Counted from the stretch's first letter, positions 44,159 to 55,224 are shown. The stretch: 64,000 bases of DNA from Pholiota molesta (GCA_014925825.1 JACGCK010000085.1:62001-126000); one strand, 5' to 3'. Notes: a model not told the origin generated them from the letters alone. Translations and numbers: made by a program.

Positions 44159-45210
44159 CCCGCGGGTGTGTGCCGGCGTGGTGTCGGGTGGACCTGCGTG
44201 CACCGCGGTGGGCGTGCTAACGTGGCGGCGCTGGGGCACCTTTGCCATCGGAAAGGGCATATGGGTGGACGATGGTGACGGGGTAGAAAGTGGGTTAGGG
44301 TTAAGACCAATTGGCAGGGAGCGGGGGCGGATGCATTGGGTCGCGGTGCTCGACGGCGCTTCCAAACCGACAAAATCATTGCAGCGTGTCCTCTTCTGCG
44401 CGAAGGGAGCAGGGTGGATGGAAAGTGTGTCTCAGACATTATGACGTATACGCGTACAAAACACCCAACTTTGGGGTTTTTGTACGCCTATACGTCATAA
44501 ACACGTGTCATAATAAAAATAGCCCAGGTTAGGTCATTATAGATTACGATTCCGATTTATAGGAATCGTTTATTTTAATTACGATTCCTATTTAAGGAAT
44601 TGTTCTTTTAAACCGACATTTTGCGCGTTCTCTGACGTCGTTCCAAATTAGGAATACCGCGGGAATCGCCTTTTTTGGTGTTTTCTTTGTTTTCCCTTTG
44701 CCGTTTGATGCCGTGTTGGCATCAAATAATCAATCACATCCGTGTCGTCGCCTCTTTATTTCCCGCCACAACCGTCCCCACCACCACGCCATCCCCCTCC
44801 CCGCCTATGTCCATCTCGCGTCCAGCAGCTACGGTGGCTGGAACCGCCGAACACGCGCACCGCCGCCAGCCGCCAACCCGCACGGCCACGTCACCACCAG
44901 CCGCTGATGAGCGCGAACGCGCAGCCCACCCCACCCAAAAACCAACGCGGGGTGGGCCGCAGAGGGTGACGGAGGCACCGCGGAGGACAAGGACCGCCCC
45001 CACAGAGCCGTAGTAGAATGTGGAGGCGCCATCGAGCACGGCGCCCCAGGTGCGTGCGTCGCCGCTCTCCTCCAATTGCCTAACCCATATCCACAACACC
45101 GTAGGCCCTTTCAGGCGGGAAAGGCGCCCCAGCGCCGCCACGTTAGCACGCCCACCGCGGTGCACGCAGGTCCACCCAACACCACGCCGGCACACACCCG
45201 CTGCGCGCGA
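44159..45210. repeat. GC-rich inverted-repeat pair
   Basis: About 200 bp at 44,159-44,366 recurs in reverse complement at about 45,025-45,210. The outer ~85 bp (GGACCTGCGTGCACCGCGGT core) is nearly identical. The unit is much richer in GC than the surrounding AT-rich DNA and may be a TIR element of about 1.05 kb. GC-rich sequence continues to about 45,700 with no convincing gene. Confidence 0.7.
44441..44498. repeat. Short foldback, ATGACGTA-type
   Basis: ATGACGTATACGCGTACAAA pairs with its near reverse complement ending TACGTCAT, leaving a loop of about 7 bases. A related foldback lies at 50389-50448 (ATGACGTACAGG...CCTGTACGTCAT), also preceded by TCTCAGA. Confidence 0.7.
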
Positions 45211-45699
45211 CGGCCCAGCTCGTTGCCGGCGCAGTTCGGCGGCAATGCCAGAGCTCGCCGCCCCATTCAAACTGCAATTCACCAGAGCCGCGGCGCCATC
45301 TCTGCATACGCCGCGCCCAGCGGTTCAGTTGCGACCCGCATACGTACCTCAGGAGTTTCCTGAACGCGTCCACGTATACCCCCGGCGCCATCGTGCGCGC
45401 AGGCGTCATGGACCTGCTAGCAGGCTGGAGTGGAACGACGACGGCACTTTACCGATCACTGACGCACCGAACGAGCGTCGCAGGAGCAAGCCAACAATGG
45501 TCCACAACGGACCACCACTCTCGACCAACGCCGGACAAAGGCGCCCACAGACGACCCTACATGACGGGCGAGGTGGCACACGAATGGGTGGCGGCACAAC
45601 AGCGGCACGAACATCGCTTCGGGATGACGACACGAATGGCGGTGGTCGAACAGCTGACGCGTGAACGGTGGAGGGTGTCCCTGTCCCATCACAATACCG

Positions 45700-46177
45700 T
45701 CTCTTACGTGCTAGGAATTCTGCAGTATGCAGGGTTCTGTGGTGGAGAGATGCGATCTGATGGTGTTTGGTGGGCACTTGTAGACACCTGTGCACCTATA
45801 GCAAAGTCCCTAAATTGTTTGTTATTTAATGAAGTTCCCAATCATAAGAATGTAGGTATGTTTGCATAGGCTGTATCATAGAAATTGTGTATTTATTATA
45901 TCGTTAATAACAACCAAAACATACATTAAGAAAAAGCAGAAAAAACGGTAGAAAAGGACTTGTATTGCCTCGTGAAGCAACGGCCCGCTCCGTGTTCGAA
46001 AATGGGTAACAAGACCAACTGCAGTGGACCGAAAATAGAACGGACAAATGAAGACCGCAACTGCGGGAACAAAATCAGCAATAGTGCCAGTGTATGTATA
46101 CTGGATAAGAAATATATTAGCTTGTTGATGTTGTGAACAATATGTGATTTAAATGTTTATATTACCCGTAGCATTCA
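45700..46177. other. Repeat-derived stretch with a lone foldback arm
   Basis: GACTTGTATTGCCTCGTGAA (from about 45,966) resembles the second hairpin arm of the foldback element without its partner. No gene is seen. Confidence 0.4.
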
Positions 46178-46391
46178 TGGGAACATGTTATATAAGCATT
46201 GCACAAATGCTATGCTTATATAATAAATGGGATCACAACATAACTGATGGGAACAAACACACTATTTAAAAATAGAAGGACCGACACGTGACAAATGGCG
46301 TGATTGATGGCATCAGTGATGGGGGTCAACAGCGCGTACGTTTTTTTTGCTCGGTGAAAAGAACTCACTTTACTGCGTAAAGACTCGTAAT
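46178..46391 (+). repeat. Right-end fragment of the foldback element (copy 3)
   Basis: It starts with GGGAACATGTTATATAAGCA as at 43,862. It includes an internal palindrome around TTATATAAGCAT...ATGCTTATATAA and ends CTGCGTAAAGACTCGTAAT, as at 51,242. Confidence 0.7.
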
Positions 46392-46894
46392 GGAGTCTGC
46401 TATCAAAGGTGCCCAGAATACCATTGTAAAACTTCCCACAACATTTATTCTCATGTTAGATGCAACTCAAGCTCTTCAGAGGCTTTTGCACATATATTTC
46501 TGTCATGTGATAGGGTAGATGCAACACAACACCATTTAATATGATATCATTATATTCACAAGAGAGTGCTGCAATTCATCTCAGGCAAATTCTCAAGGTA
46601 TGGATGCAACTGGCTCTCAAGACCTTCTTAAGGCTGGACACGAGTAGTGTCTACTCACAGGTACCTGTGAGTCAACTCGTGGGAATACTTGCAAGTATAC
46701 TGACTTGCGGATCCAAATCACTCGTTCCCACGGGTATGTCCGGATCCGAGTATGGATTTCTGGGATAGCAAATACTTGTGCAAGTACTTGTGGATATTAA
46801 TATATTTAATTCTCTATGGCACTAATAATCATATTGCTGAATTTTATCTAATTGTGACTCTGAGAAGTATTTGACATGGTAATATCTGGGTAGT
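46392..46894. other. Low-information repeat stretch
   Basis: It contains a CAGGTACCTG-type palindromic patch (46,640-46,800) with ACTTGCAAGTA/ACTTGTGCAAGTACTTG motifs. No gene is recognised. Confidence 0.35.
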
Positions 46895-47165
46895 ATAATT
46901 CAGAGAAGACAAAAATCGGTGGAGAAATGAGTGAGAAACAACTAAAATACTAGCCAATGCAGTGGTTGAGCGCATTTTGTAATATCTCAATCAATTCTCA
47001 GCCAAATATTATGGTTGTATGCTTTTTAAAAAGGTAGTCTAAATATTTAACTGTACGCCAATTTGCGAAAGGGCGATGGCTATATTAGACGAAGCATAGG
47101 CAAAAGTGTCTTTAAAGTAGTTAAAAAGAGTAGAAAACATAGATACTACTATAGCTCAGCCGAAA
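46895..47165 (-). repeat. Inverted fragment of the hAT-type MITE
   Basis: On the minus strand it matches the inside of the MITE at about 49,690-49,925: TGAGCTATAG-A, GTAGAAAACAT and the AGTAGTTAAAAAGAGTAGAA block read in reverse. No ends are present. Confidence 0.65.
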
Positions 47166-47282
47166 GGATCTGCGAGACTCGCGAGTATACTCATGTCCTG
47201 CCTTACACATTCTCTGGACTCCATTTGCACCACAGCAATTCACCCTCCAAGCTCAGAATCCCTATCCATGGCTGTCTCACCC

Positions 47283-47447
47283 ATTAGCTAAGCTACCGGC
47301 ACCCCGAGCGTAGCCGGGAAACACCGGTCGCGGCGTCCAGCTGAGCGGCAAGTGATGCAGAGCAAGTTTTCCTCTCACTGCCTCTGCATCATTGCCGCCG
47401 TCGATGTTGTCCCCTATCGCTCATTTACAGTACCGTTCGTTTCATTA
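47283..47447 (+). repeat. Ngaro repeat A1
   Basis: 165 bp. It differs from A2 at three sites, each a CpG in A2 that reads TpG or CpA here. Confidence 0.92.
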
Positions 47448-47518
47448 GCCATACCTTATCAACACCAGTAACCTCTCTAAACTCTCATCACCACCAACCT
47501 ATACTCTAAGTCCTCAAG

Positions 47519-48458
47519 ATGACCGACAATAATCTCCATGGCCTAGCTCTCCCACCCCCTGGTGGCAGAGGCAACACTGCGCGCCCCCCTGGCGCACCTC
47601 TCACACCTCCTTCCACTGCTCCCGGCCCTGCTCGGGCACCTGCTCCTGCACCCGAACCTGCACCTGCACCTACCGTCGACGCGGTTCCTCAGCCCGGTGC
47701 CCCCGCCGCCGCGGACCCACTGGCACCTATCGATGCCACCGCCACTGCCCTTCAGGCTCGCATCACCGCCCTCGAGACTCTCCTAGTGGCCGAGAGGGAC
47801 AGAGGAGGTGCTCCTTGGGCTGGCCACGGGGCAATCGCTTCCTTGGAAGCCCCCGCGCCGAAGGATTCTCCTCGTAAGGTCGTTCTTCCGGACATCGTGC
47901 CCGGTTTCAAAGCGAATGCACTCGATAGTGGTGAGTCCCCATTTGCTCCTACCTGCCTCCTGCTACCTGCTACCTGCCTTCCCGCCTTCCCAACGCTTTC
48001 ATGCGCTGCTCCTTGCCGTATACCTTGCCTTTTCCGCCTTCTGCCTGCCTGCCTGCCGTTGTCCTGCCGTCCCTAACCTACCTCTCCTTATCCAGTGATC
48101 CCCCCTCGTGTGGATCAAGCCTTTGCTGCCTTCCATTACGTGCCATACACCGCCCTCTCTCGCTCCGCGCGATCCAAGGCCCTTAGTGGGGATGCCGAAG
48201 TTGTCATCACAAATGGCACCCTTGTCGCGAAAGGTCTCGACAAGTCGGGTGAAGCCTCAATCTCCATCTTGGAATGGATTGACGCTGCCGCCATTGCTGT
48301 TCGTCGCACCCGCGTCTTCCATGGTGACGCCCGTGCTCACGCGCTGGAAGAGCACCATAAAGTGGTGTCTCAGCTTGGGGCCACCTATGGTTGGCCTGTC
48401 GCCGTTCAGTATGACATCCAGCAACGTGGGGCCTCTGCCAGCGTGCACACGCATGACT
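47519..48458 (+). pseudogene. Ngaro gag, 5' part, cut by the foldback element
   Basis: Exon 1 (47519-47930) starts MTDNNLHGLALPPPGGRG, is rich in Pro/Ala and has a coiled-coil-like patch (IDATATALQARITALETLL). A 165-nt intron follows (GTGAGT...TCCAG). Exon 2 starts at 48096 (VIPPRVDQAFAAFHYVPY). The frame is lost at 48459 and picks up at 51243. Joining GACT and CCACC across the insert keeps the reading frame. Confidence 0.75.
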
Positions 48459-51242
48459 TACTTGTGTTGCGGGCCATTGCTTCGCATGGCAATACGAGTC
48501 TTTACACAAATTAAACTTAACAGTTTTGTATGTAAAGACTTGTATTGCCATGCGAAGCATAGCCTATTAATACAATTACTAAAATATATAAATATTGCTC
48601 GACCTACTAATACAACCTAAAATACATAAATTGTAACTATATTATTATTTTATTCAGATTTTACTTTCTGTATATACAATATGCCATATGCTTGCCATCT
48701 GAATCTTTAAGCCATTTGGTATCTGATAGAAGATCAATAGTTTTTTCTTTCTTACATTAAGCCACCAAGTGGAAATGACGCAAAGGGTGCTTGATATGGA
48801 TATGACAATCCAATCCTAAATCACCTGGTACCCTAACTCAACCAAATGATTCATCATTCCACAAAGGATGTTCCTTGTTGACTTTGTACCACAATGAAGA
48901 AGAAGATCCTTGGATGTACAAGTCACCAGGATAGCTGAGACGCAAAGGAGGATAATGGTTATACACATACAGAATGCGGAAAGAGATTCTGTCAAGCTGC
49001 ATATGTTTGACCTTGAACCATTTGAATGGTATCATACTGGTGGAGAGGAAGGAAGATAATTATCAGCCCATCAGATTGATTAATCAATCCCAAAAGAAGC
49101 CTATTACATTAGCAACGTAAATGCACTGCTTACAAACCTATGCCATATCACTAAATCAATGATAGGATCATTGAAATCATGTACATGCTATATTTAGCAT
49201 TTCTGCCGAGCACACATGTGTTGGTTGAATGCCCAGAATTAGTGCTTGGAAGTCTGGTCTCAAGACTGGAAAAAGACCGAGACTGGACTGGAACTGAACC
49301 GGAAATGACCAGAACATTGATGGACCGGAAAAGACCAAGACCGTGGTCCGGTCCGCGGTCCAACAGGTTTAAAAAACAGATGGACCAATCAAAAACCGGT
49401 CTGGACCGGTCCCAACCGGTCTTTCGCTGTGAAAATTTGTAGGCTAGTATAACGTTAAAATTTCTTTCGAACGATGCCCAAATCATATTTTTAGCATGAG
49501 AATTGACAAAGTTATTAATAGTTTTGTTTGAGTAATTACTTTGGGCATCTAAAGACGCTTTTAGCCGCAGTGCAAACGTTAATGGGTCGTACCTTTTGCA
49601 AACTTAAACATAGATAGAAGACATATAGATCTACAGGATGCAATTTAAACCTTAATATTTGAAAAACATTTGGTTGAGCTATAGCAATATCAATGTTTTC
49701 TACTCTTTTTGACTACTTCAAAGACACATTTGCCTATGCTTCGTTCAGTATAGACATCACCCTTTCAAAAATTGGGATACAGTTAGATATTAAAATTACC
49801 CTTTTAACAAACATAGAATCATAATATATGGTAAAGAATTGACTGAGATATCACAAAATGCGCTCAACCACTGCATTAGTTAGTATTTTAATTGTTTCTC
49901 ACTCAATTCGCCACCGATTTTCATATTCTTTGGAGCACTACATACTACATAGAGTATTCTACCTAACTATTACCAGTCTGGACCGGTCTCTGACCGGTTG
50001 AGACCGGTTTGGACCGTAACCGGTCTTAACCGGTCTTTGAACCGATTGAGACTGCAAAAGACTGGTTCAAGTCAGTCCAGTCCGGTTTTTTGCGGTCTTC
50101 AAAAACTGAAAGACCGGTCTTGGTCTCGGTCTTGCCAAAGATGGGCAAAAGACCGGACTGGACTGGACTTTCAAGCACTACCCAGAATAAGCCACAGCTT
50201 GCTCCCATTTTACTTGTGGTTTGATGTATAGTTGGACGTTTCTATCGTAAAAAAGCAGAAATGTAGTATTGAATCATATCTTTCTAACTAGCCCAAGATC
50301 GTAACTTTCGCCCGAGAATTGACTGAGTAATGATTAAATCTGATTTGAGACCCTAAAATAGGTATATTTCAAGACATGTCTCAGAATAATGACGTACAGG
50401 CGTACCAAAATGCCGTTAGGACGCCTTTTCCAACACCCTGTACGTCATAATGTAAGACAATCAAAGCCTGTAGGCATATTCAGCACCTAGGTCCTACATG
50501 TCTTTATTTAAACCCTTTTATTTACTCAAAATGAGTAGGACAGATAGAATTAATTATAGTCAGGTCAATTCTTATCCAAATTTACAATTAATTTTTTTGT
50601 TAAAAAGGTGTATATAAAGGTACTATAATACTGCAAAATTACAAAAGTGCCCTGTTATTATTCATTGAAAAGCGCCCAAAACAGTTTTCAAGTGCCCAAA
50701 ATGAGGATGAAAAGTGCATTTGCTAATAACTTGGGCAAAACACATCCTAAAATTAAGATCTTGGGCTGGTTAGAAAGTTAAATTTAGACGCTTCAATGCT
50801 GTTAAGTTTCATGAGCAAAGACCTTTCCAGACTGGTTCAACTTGGTTGTTCTTTGGTCTCTCTAATAAAATAATGATGGACTAAAGTCTGGTCCACATTA
50901 TGAGTCTCTTTCAGTCTTCAATATGGCTGCAATTTGCATGGGTTATATAATGCAGTTGATTTGATCAAATCAAAGTGGGCTGTGTGTGATGGAGCCTTAG
51001 ACAAATAGAGGCAATCCATGATGGCTGCAAATTACAAGGCTTATATAATGCACATTGATCTGATCAAATCTATTTGAGTAACATATCAATGATGGCAAAT
51101 ATCAGGCTATTTAAAGCACTGTGGAGATAAAAATAACACGTGATGAATTGTGTGATTGATGGCATCAGTGATGGGGATGACAGCGCGTACGTTTTTTTTG
51201 CTCGGTGAAAAGAACTCACTTTACTGCGTAAAGACTCGTAAT
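48459..51242. mobile_element. Foldback element, copy 2, internally deleted, inside Ngaro gag
   Basis: The left end TACTTGTGTTGCGGGCC is followed by the hairpin (arms 48471-48505 and 48532-48564). The right end is CTGCGTAAAGACTCGTAAT. Parts of the protease-like gene remain: the last codons and downstream region (48,566-48,760) and the first 60 or so codons (49035-48838, minus strand), with about 650 bp deleted between. A hAT MITE lies inside. No clear target duplication is seen. Confidence 0.7.
49240..50180 (+). mobile_element. Non-autonomous hAT-type MITE
   Basis: 941 bp. The ends TAGTGCTTG...CAAGCACTA form short terminal inverted repeats, and the 8-bp duplication CCCAGAAT flanks it exactly (49232-49239, 50181-50188). 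An 8-bp duplication with such ends marks the hAT superfamily. Both ends are packed with GGTCTGGACCGGTC-like subterminal motifs in both orientations, probable transposase-binding sites. No coding capacity. Confidence 0.9.
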
Positions 51243-51691
51243 CCACCTTGGATGAGAAGGCCCTCACTCTTGCCATTGGGAAAGTCACCATAGCGGCTGC
51301 TAATGCTGCCAGCGCCACAGTATCTCACCAGCCGGGCCCTTCACCTAAACGTGCCTTTCCTTATGCTTCCTCAGCAGACCGCCAGCCGCGCCGCCAGGCC
51401 CCCGCCTCCTCTTCCCCCCAGGGTGGCCAACCACGTTGCTTTCGGTGTGGCGACCTTGGGCATTTACCCAGAAACTGTGCGGCCACTTCCACCAAGGCTG
51501 GCCGTAGCCCCGCTGCCCTCTCCTCTGACCCAAAATCCCCCAATGGTCTCTTATCCCCTGATGGCAGTGCCTTCTGCTTCCTCTTCGCTTCCGCCACCTG
51601 TCTCCGTGGCGCCGGCTGTAGCTTCTACCACGGCTGCTCCATCTGCCAAAGCACCAGCCATGGAGCCCGAGGCTGCCCTTCCTGCCTCTGA
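51243..51691 (+). pseudogene. Ngaro gag, 3' part with zinc knuckle
   Basis: It continues gag after the insert (LDEKALTLAIGKVTIAAANA). A CCHC knuckle (CFRCGDLGHLPRNC) and a Cys-rich tail (CLRGAGCSFYHGCSICQ) follow, as in other DIRS-order gag proteins. Confidence 0.75.
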
Positions 51692-53391
51692 TCCACGCCG
51701 TGTATGCACTCCTCTCCTTCCAGACCGGATTGAGGGGCTTCTGCGCTCGCTGGGCATTCTTGATGCCTGGCAGCATGTGGTTAATGGTATCCATCACGGT
51801 TTTAGCGTAGGGGTCTCACAGCCCCTACTGCGCACTTATTTATTTCGAGAATCATGCTTCCTCCAACATCGACCCAGCCTTTATCGATTCTTACATTTCC
51901 GGCGAGCAGTCCGCTGGCCGGTATTCCCCTGCCTTCTCACAAGCAGCCTTAGAGGCTGTTATTGGCCCCTTTGTAACCTCACCCTTAGGGCTTGTCCCAA
52001 AACCAAACTCTTCCAAGCTTCGTATGATCCAAGACCTTTCCTTTCCACGTCACGATCCTTCTATCCCTTCCGTGAATTCTCTCATCAATTCCGACGATTT
52101 TCCCACTTTTTGGGGCACCTTCACTTCCACCACCGAATTAATCCTATCACTTCCACTGGGCTGCCGGGCAGCTACCTTCGACATCTCTGCTGCCTACCGC
52201 ATCACTCCTGTCCAACCCCGGCAGCAGAATTATATCTGCGTGTACTGGAAGGGGGTTGTATACGTTGATCATGCAGCCTGCTTTGGTCTGGCCTCCAGTG
52301 CCGGTGTATTTGGTTGCATTGCCGACATGCTTGTCGCCATTTACAAGGCCACTGGCTACCGCGCTATCACCAAGTGGGTGGACGACTTCTTTGTTATCGC
52401 CTTTCCCACCGATACCTGGTCCGAGGAGGACTTCATGTCCCTTACCAGCCATCTAGGTGTTCCCTGGAGCCTCGAGAAACTCCGACACCTTGCCTCTGTC
52501 CAACGCTTCACTGGTTTCGACTGGGATTTGGAGAAAAAGACAGTTTCCCTTCCCTCCGAGAAGCTCACATCTACGCTTTCCCTAATCGCTGCATGGACAG
52601 CCCCAGCTGCCCGTTTTTCAGCTGGAGATGCTTCATCCCTTCATGGGAAGCTGGTCCACATTTCCTCCATCTACAGATGTATCCGACCTTTCCTCCGCTC
52701 AGCCTCCCTCTTTGCCTCTTCCTTTACATCACCACGGGCGCACATGGTCCAGCGTCCTCCCAGTCATGGGTTGCTTGCAGATCTGTCCTGGATGTGCTTC
52801 ATTATCGAACTGTCTCCCAACTGCCTACCCCTCCACCCCTCTCTGCCCATCGATCTACAGTGGTGGGGCGACGCCAGCTCCTCCTTTGGCATTGGTGTTG
52901 TTATTCAGGGCCACTGGGCTATCTGGAAGTATGCTCCAGGCTTTTCTGTTGGCCCCGGCCAGGACTTCGACATCGGCTGGGCTGAAGCTGTAGCTGTAGA
53001 GCTCGCTCTCCGCATCGCCCTCCATTACCGTATCATCAAGCACTCCCACCATGCTGGTTCTGCCTTCTTGGTACGCTCCGACAACCAGGGTGTTGTGGCA
53101 GTGGTAAACAAAGGCCGTTCCCGGAGCCGGAATACCAACCACATCCTCAAAGAGGTTGGCCCATACCTTATTCTGCCTTTCTGCCTGCTGATTTGACCTC
53201 TCCAGTTATACAAGCTGCTAGCCCGAAACCAGATCTCTCTGTTTGCCCAGTACGTTACGAGCCGCGAAAACATCACCGACGCCCTCTCCCGAGGCGATAT
53301 TCCTCTCTTTTTGGAAGGTTTCCCAACGGCTTCTATACAGGCCAGCATCCCCCTCCCTGGCCATCTCGTAGGGAAGTTGATATCCGTGTAA
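51692..53391 (+). pseudogene. Ngaro reverse transcriptase and RNase H
   Basis: The N-terminal part (LLPDRIEGLLRSLGILDAW) is in one frame to about 51,843. It continues one frame later from FENHASS, because of an extra T. The RT has SSKLRMIQDLSF, TFDISAAYRITPV and the catalytic WVDDF. RNase H has LQWWGDASSSFGIGV and SDNQGVVAVVNKG. A 51-nt GT-AG intron (53155-53205) leads to the last exon (YVTSRENITDALSRGD). The stop is at 53389-53391. Confidence 0.85.
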
Positions 53392-54581
53392 GCCCTGCCT
53401 TTGCATCTCGGGTGGTTCCTGTTCCTTCCCAACCAGGATTATACCATGTTGAGCATACCTCAGCAATTCAACTCATTCCTAGCCCACTTCGCCCTAACTG
53501 CCCTGCAAACCAGCGCCTCTACCTATGGCGGGGCCCTTCAGTCCCTCCTTCCCCTGTCATTGATAATCCCCTTCTCCGCCACCTGGCAGCCATGGCAATT
53601 CAGGCTTCACTCAAAGACCCCAGTAGCTATGGCTCAGGCCTTCGCAAATTCCATGTTTTCTGCGATGTATTCTCTATTCCTGAGTCTGCCCGCTTGCCCG
53701 CTAGCACCGAGCTCATCTATAGTTTTCTGCTATGGGCGGTATCCGATCCTTCTCCTCACGACCCTCTCTTCCAAGATGGGACCCTCTTTGAGACTGTTTC
53801 AGTTGCCACTGCTCGCAAGTATATGTCAGCCATCCGGGCATGGCACATTGCACAGAACTGGCCTCCCCCTCTCTCTGAAGCCAGTACCGCCGCAATTTTG
53901 GCAGGCATTCGTGGGATGGAGAACATCCAAGCTGGAGTCCGTCGTCGCCCTCCCCGTCCACCAATCACAACCATCATGCTTTATACCCTCCAATCTGTCC
54001 TTGATCTCACAAATCCTTTTGACGCATGCTTATGGGCTCAATGCACATGTGCATTTTTTGGACTAATGCACTTTGGAGAGGTATCTGTTACATCACGAGC
54101 AGCCTTTAGTGCTGCCAAGCACCTCACCCGTGGCGACCTCACCTTTGCAGATGACCTCAATGGTCGTCCCTATGCCCGCCTGCACCTTTCCTCAGCCAAG
54201 ACAGCCCGGGCTGGAGAGACGCAGGATGTCTTCTTGGTTGAGCAAGCTGGTCTATGCCCTCTCAAGGCACTCCATAATCTCATAACCTGTGTCCCAGCTC
54301 CACCTAATGCCCCACTCTTCTCATGGTCTGACAGCTCTGGCCAAGTCCGTCCCATCATAAAATCCACTTCTCTTTCCAAAATCAACACCATCCTCTCTGC
54401 TGCTGGTTTTGGAAATGCCTTTGGACATTCATTCCGCATTGGTGGCGCCTCCTTCTACCTCGCTAAAGGCACCTCACCCGAAATTGTCCGCATCCATGGC
54501 CGCTGGAAATCCCTTGCATACGAGGTCTATATCCGCTCCTTTGAGCAGATTGCCTCCTCACACCTTGCCAACCGGGTCTGA
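53392..54581 (+). CDS. Ngaro tyrosine recombinase
   Basis: An open frame covers 53193-54581; the recombinase part begins near 53,392 (VSPAFASRVVPVP). The N-terminal SAM-like domain has KDPSSYGSGLRKFHVFCD and ATARKYMSAIRAWH. The catalytic domain has HSFRIGGASFYLA (H-x-x-R), HGRW and the likely nucleophile in YEVYIRSF. In the box that normally reads G-L-x-R-x-G-E this copy has GLMHFGEV, a His (CAC, 54069-54071) in place of the first catalytic Arg. By family it would insert circular cDNA; this copy is probably inactive. Confidence 0.82.
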
Positions 54582-54643
54582 AGCACACTCGCCTTGTGGT
54601 TGGGTTTGGATGGCTCAAGAGCCACCATTTGTCTCGTTGGGTA

Positions 54644-54754
54644 AGCGGCTCGTTTCGCCCGCGTTCCGCGTCAGCTCCGCTGACCCACACCCAACCTCCG
54701 CTCTCTTTCAGCACACTGCACTGACCTCCTGCCTAACGTGAGACAAAGCTGGAA
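54644..54754 (+). repeat. Ngaro repeat B1
   Basis: 111 bp that directly adjoins A2. It differs from B2 at two sites, both CpG transitions. Confidence 0.92.
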
Positions 54755-54918
54755 TTAGCTAAGCTACCGGCACCCCGAGCGTAGCCGGGAAACGCCGGTC
54801 GCGGCGTCCAGCTGAGCGGCAAGTGATGCAGAGCAAGTTTTCCTCTCACTGCCTCTGCATCATTGCCGCCGTCGACGTCGTCCCCTATCGCTCATTTACA
54901 GTACCGTTCGTTTCATTA
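54754..54918 (+). repeat. Ngaro repeat A2
   Basis: 165-bp partner of A1. A spacer of about 195 bp separates it from B2. Confidence 0.92.
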
Positions 54919-55113
54919 CCCACCCACCCATACCCACAGTAATACACTTATCACTTTGCCTACATTCTTTTATCTAACCTTACCTATTCTTTCTTTATTT
55001 CACAATATACGTTAACTTAATGCATGCCTGGTATACTCCCTAAGCAACCAAAGTCGTGCCTACCCACAGTACAGTGTGTACAAAGAGAGCCGTGCGTGCG
55101 AACCCACCCGCCC

Positions 55114-55224
55114 AGCGGCTCGTTTCGCCCGCGTTCCGTGTCAGCTCCGCTGACCCACACCCAACCTCCGCTCTCTTTCAGCACACTGCACTGACCTCCT
55201 GCCTAACGTGAGACGAAGCTGGAA
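55114..55224 (+). repeat. Ngaro repeat B2, right end of the element
   Basis: 111-bp partner of B1. The element ends at CTGGAA. Confidence 0.92.

Larger units (their letters stand above)
47283..55224 (+). mobile_element. Ngaro-type tyrosine-recombinase (DIRS order) retrotransposon
   Basis: It has split direct repeats A1 (47283-47447), B1 (54644-54754), A2 (54754-54918) and B2 (55114-55224), with B1 abutting A2. This is the signature of Ngaro elements, which replicate through a circle and insert by a tyrosine recombinase without target duplication. ORFs: gag with intron, RT-RNase H with intron, tyrosine recombinase. A 2.78-kb foldback element splits gag, so the element itself is about 5.2 kb. 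The RT frame has a one-base slip in a T-rich run near 51,843. Confidence 0.92.

Noticed and set aside
44734..45664. Open frames of 182 and 214 codons in the GC-rich island
   Set aside because: They follow the inverted repeat in composition, show no motif, and the same sequence is open in several frames.
47931..48095. Coding reading of the pyrimidine-rich stretch in the Ngaro gag
   Set aside because: It has GTGAGT and TCCAG borders, microrepeats (CCTGCTACCTG) and splicing restores the gag frame, so it is an intron.
42605..51242. Helitron origin for the foldback elements
   Set aside because: The ends do not show 5'-TC and CTRR-3', no RepHel protein is present, and the hairpin is far larger than a Helitron terminator.
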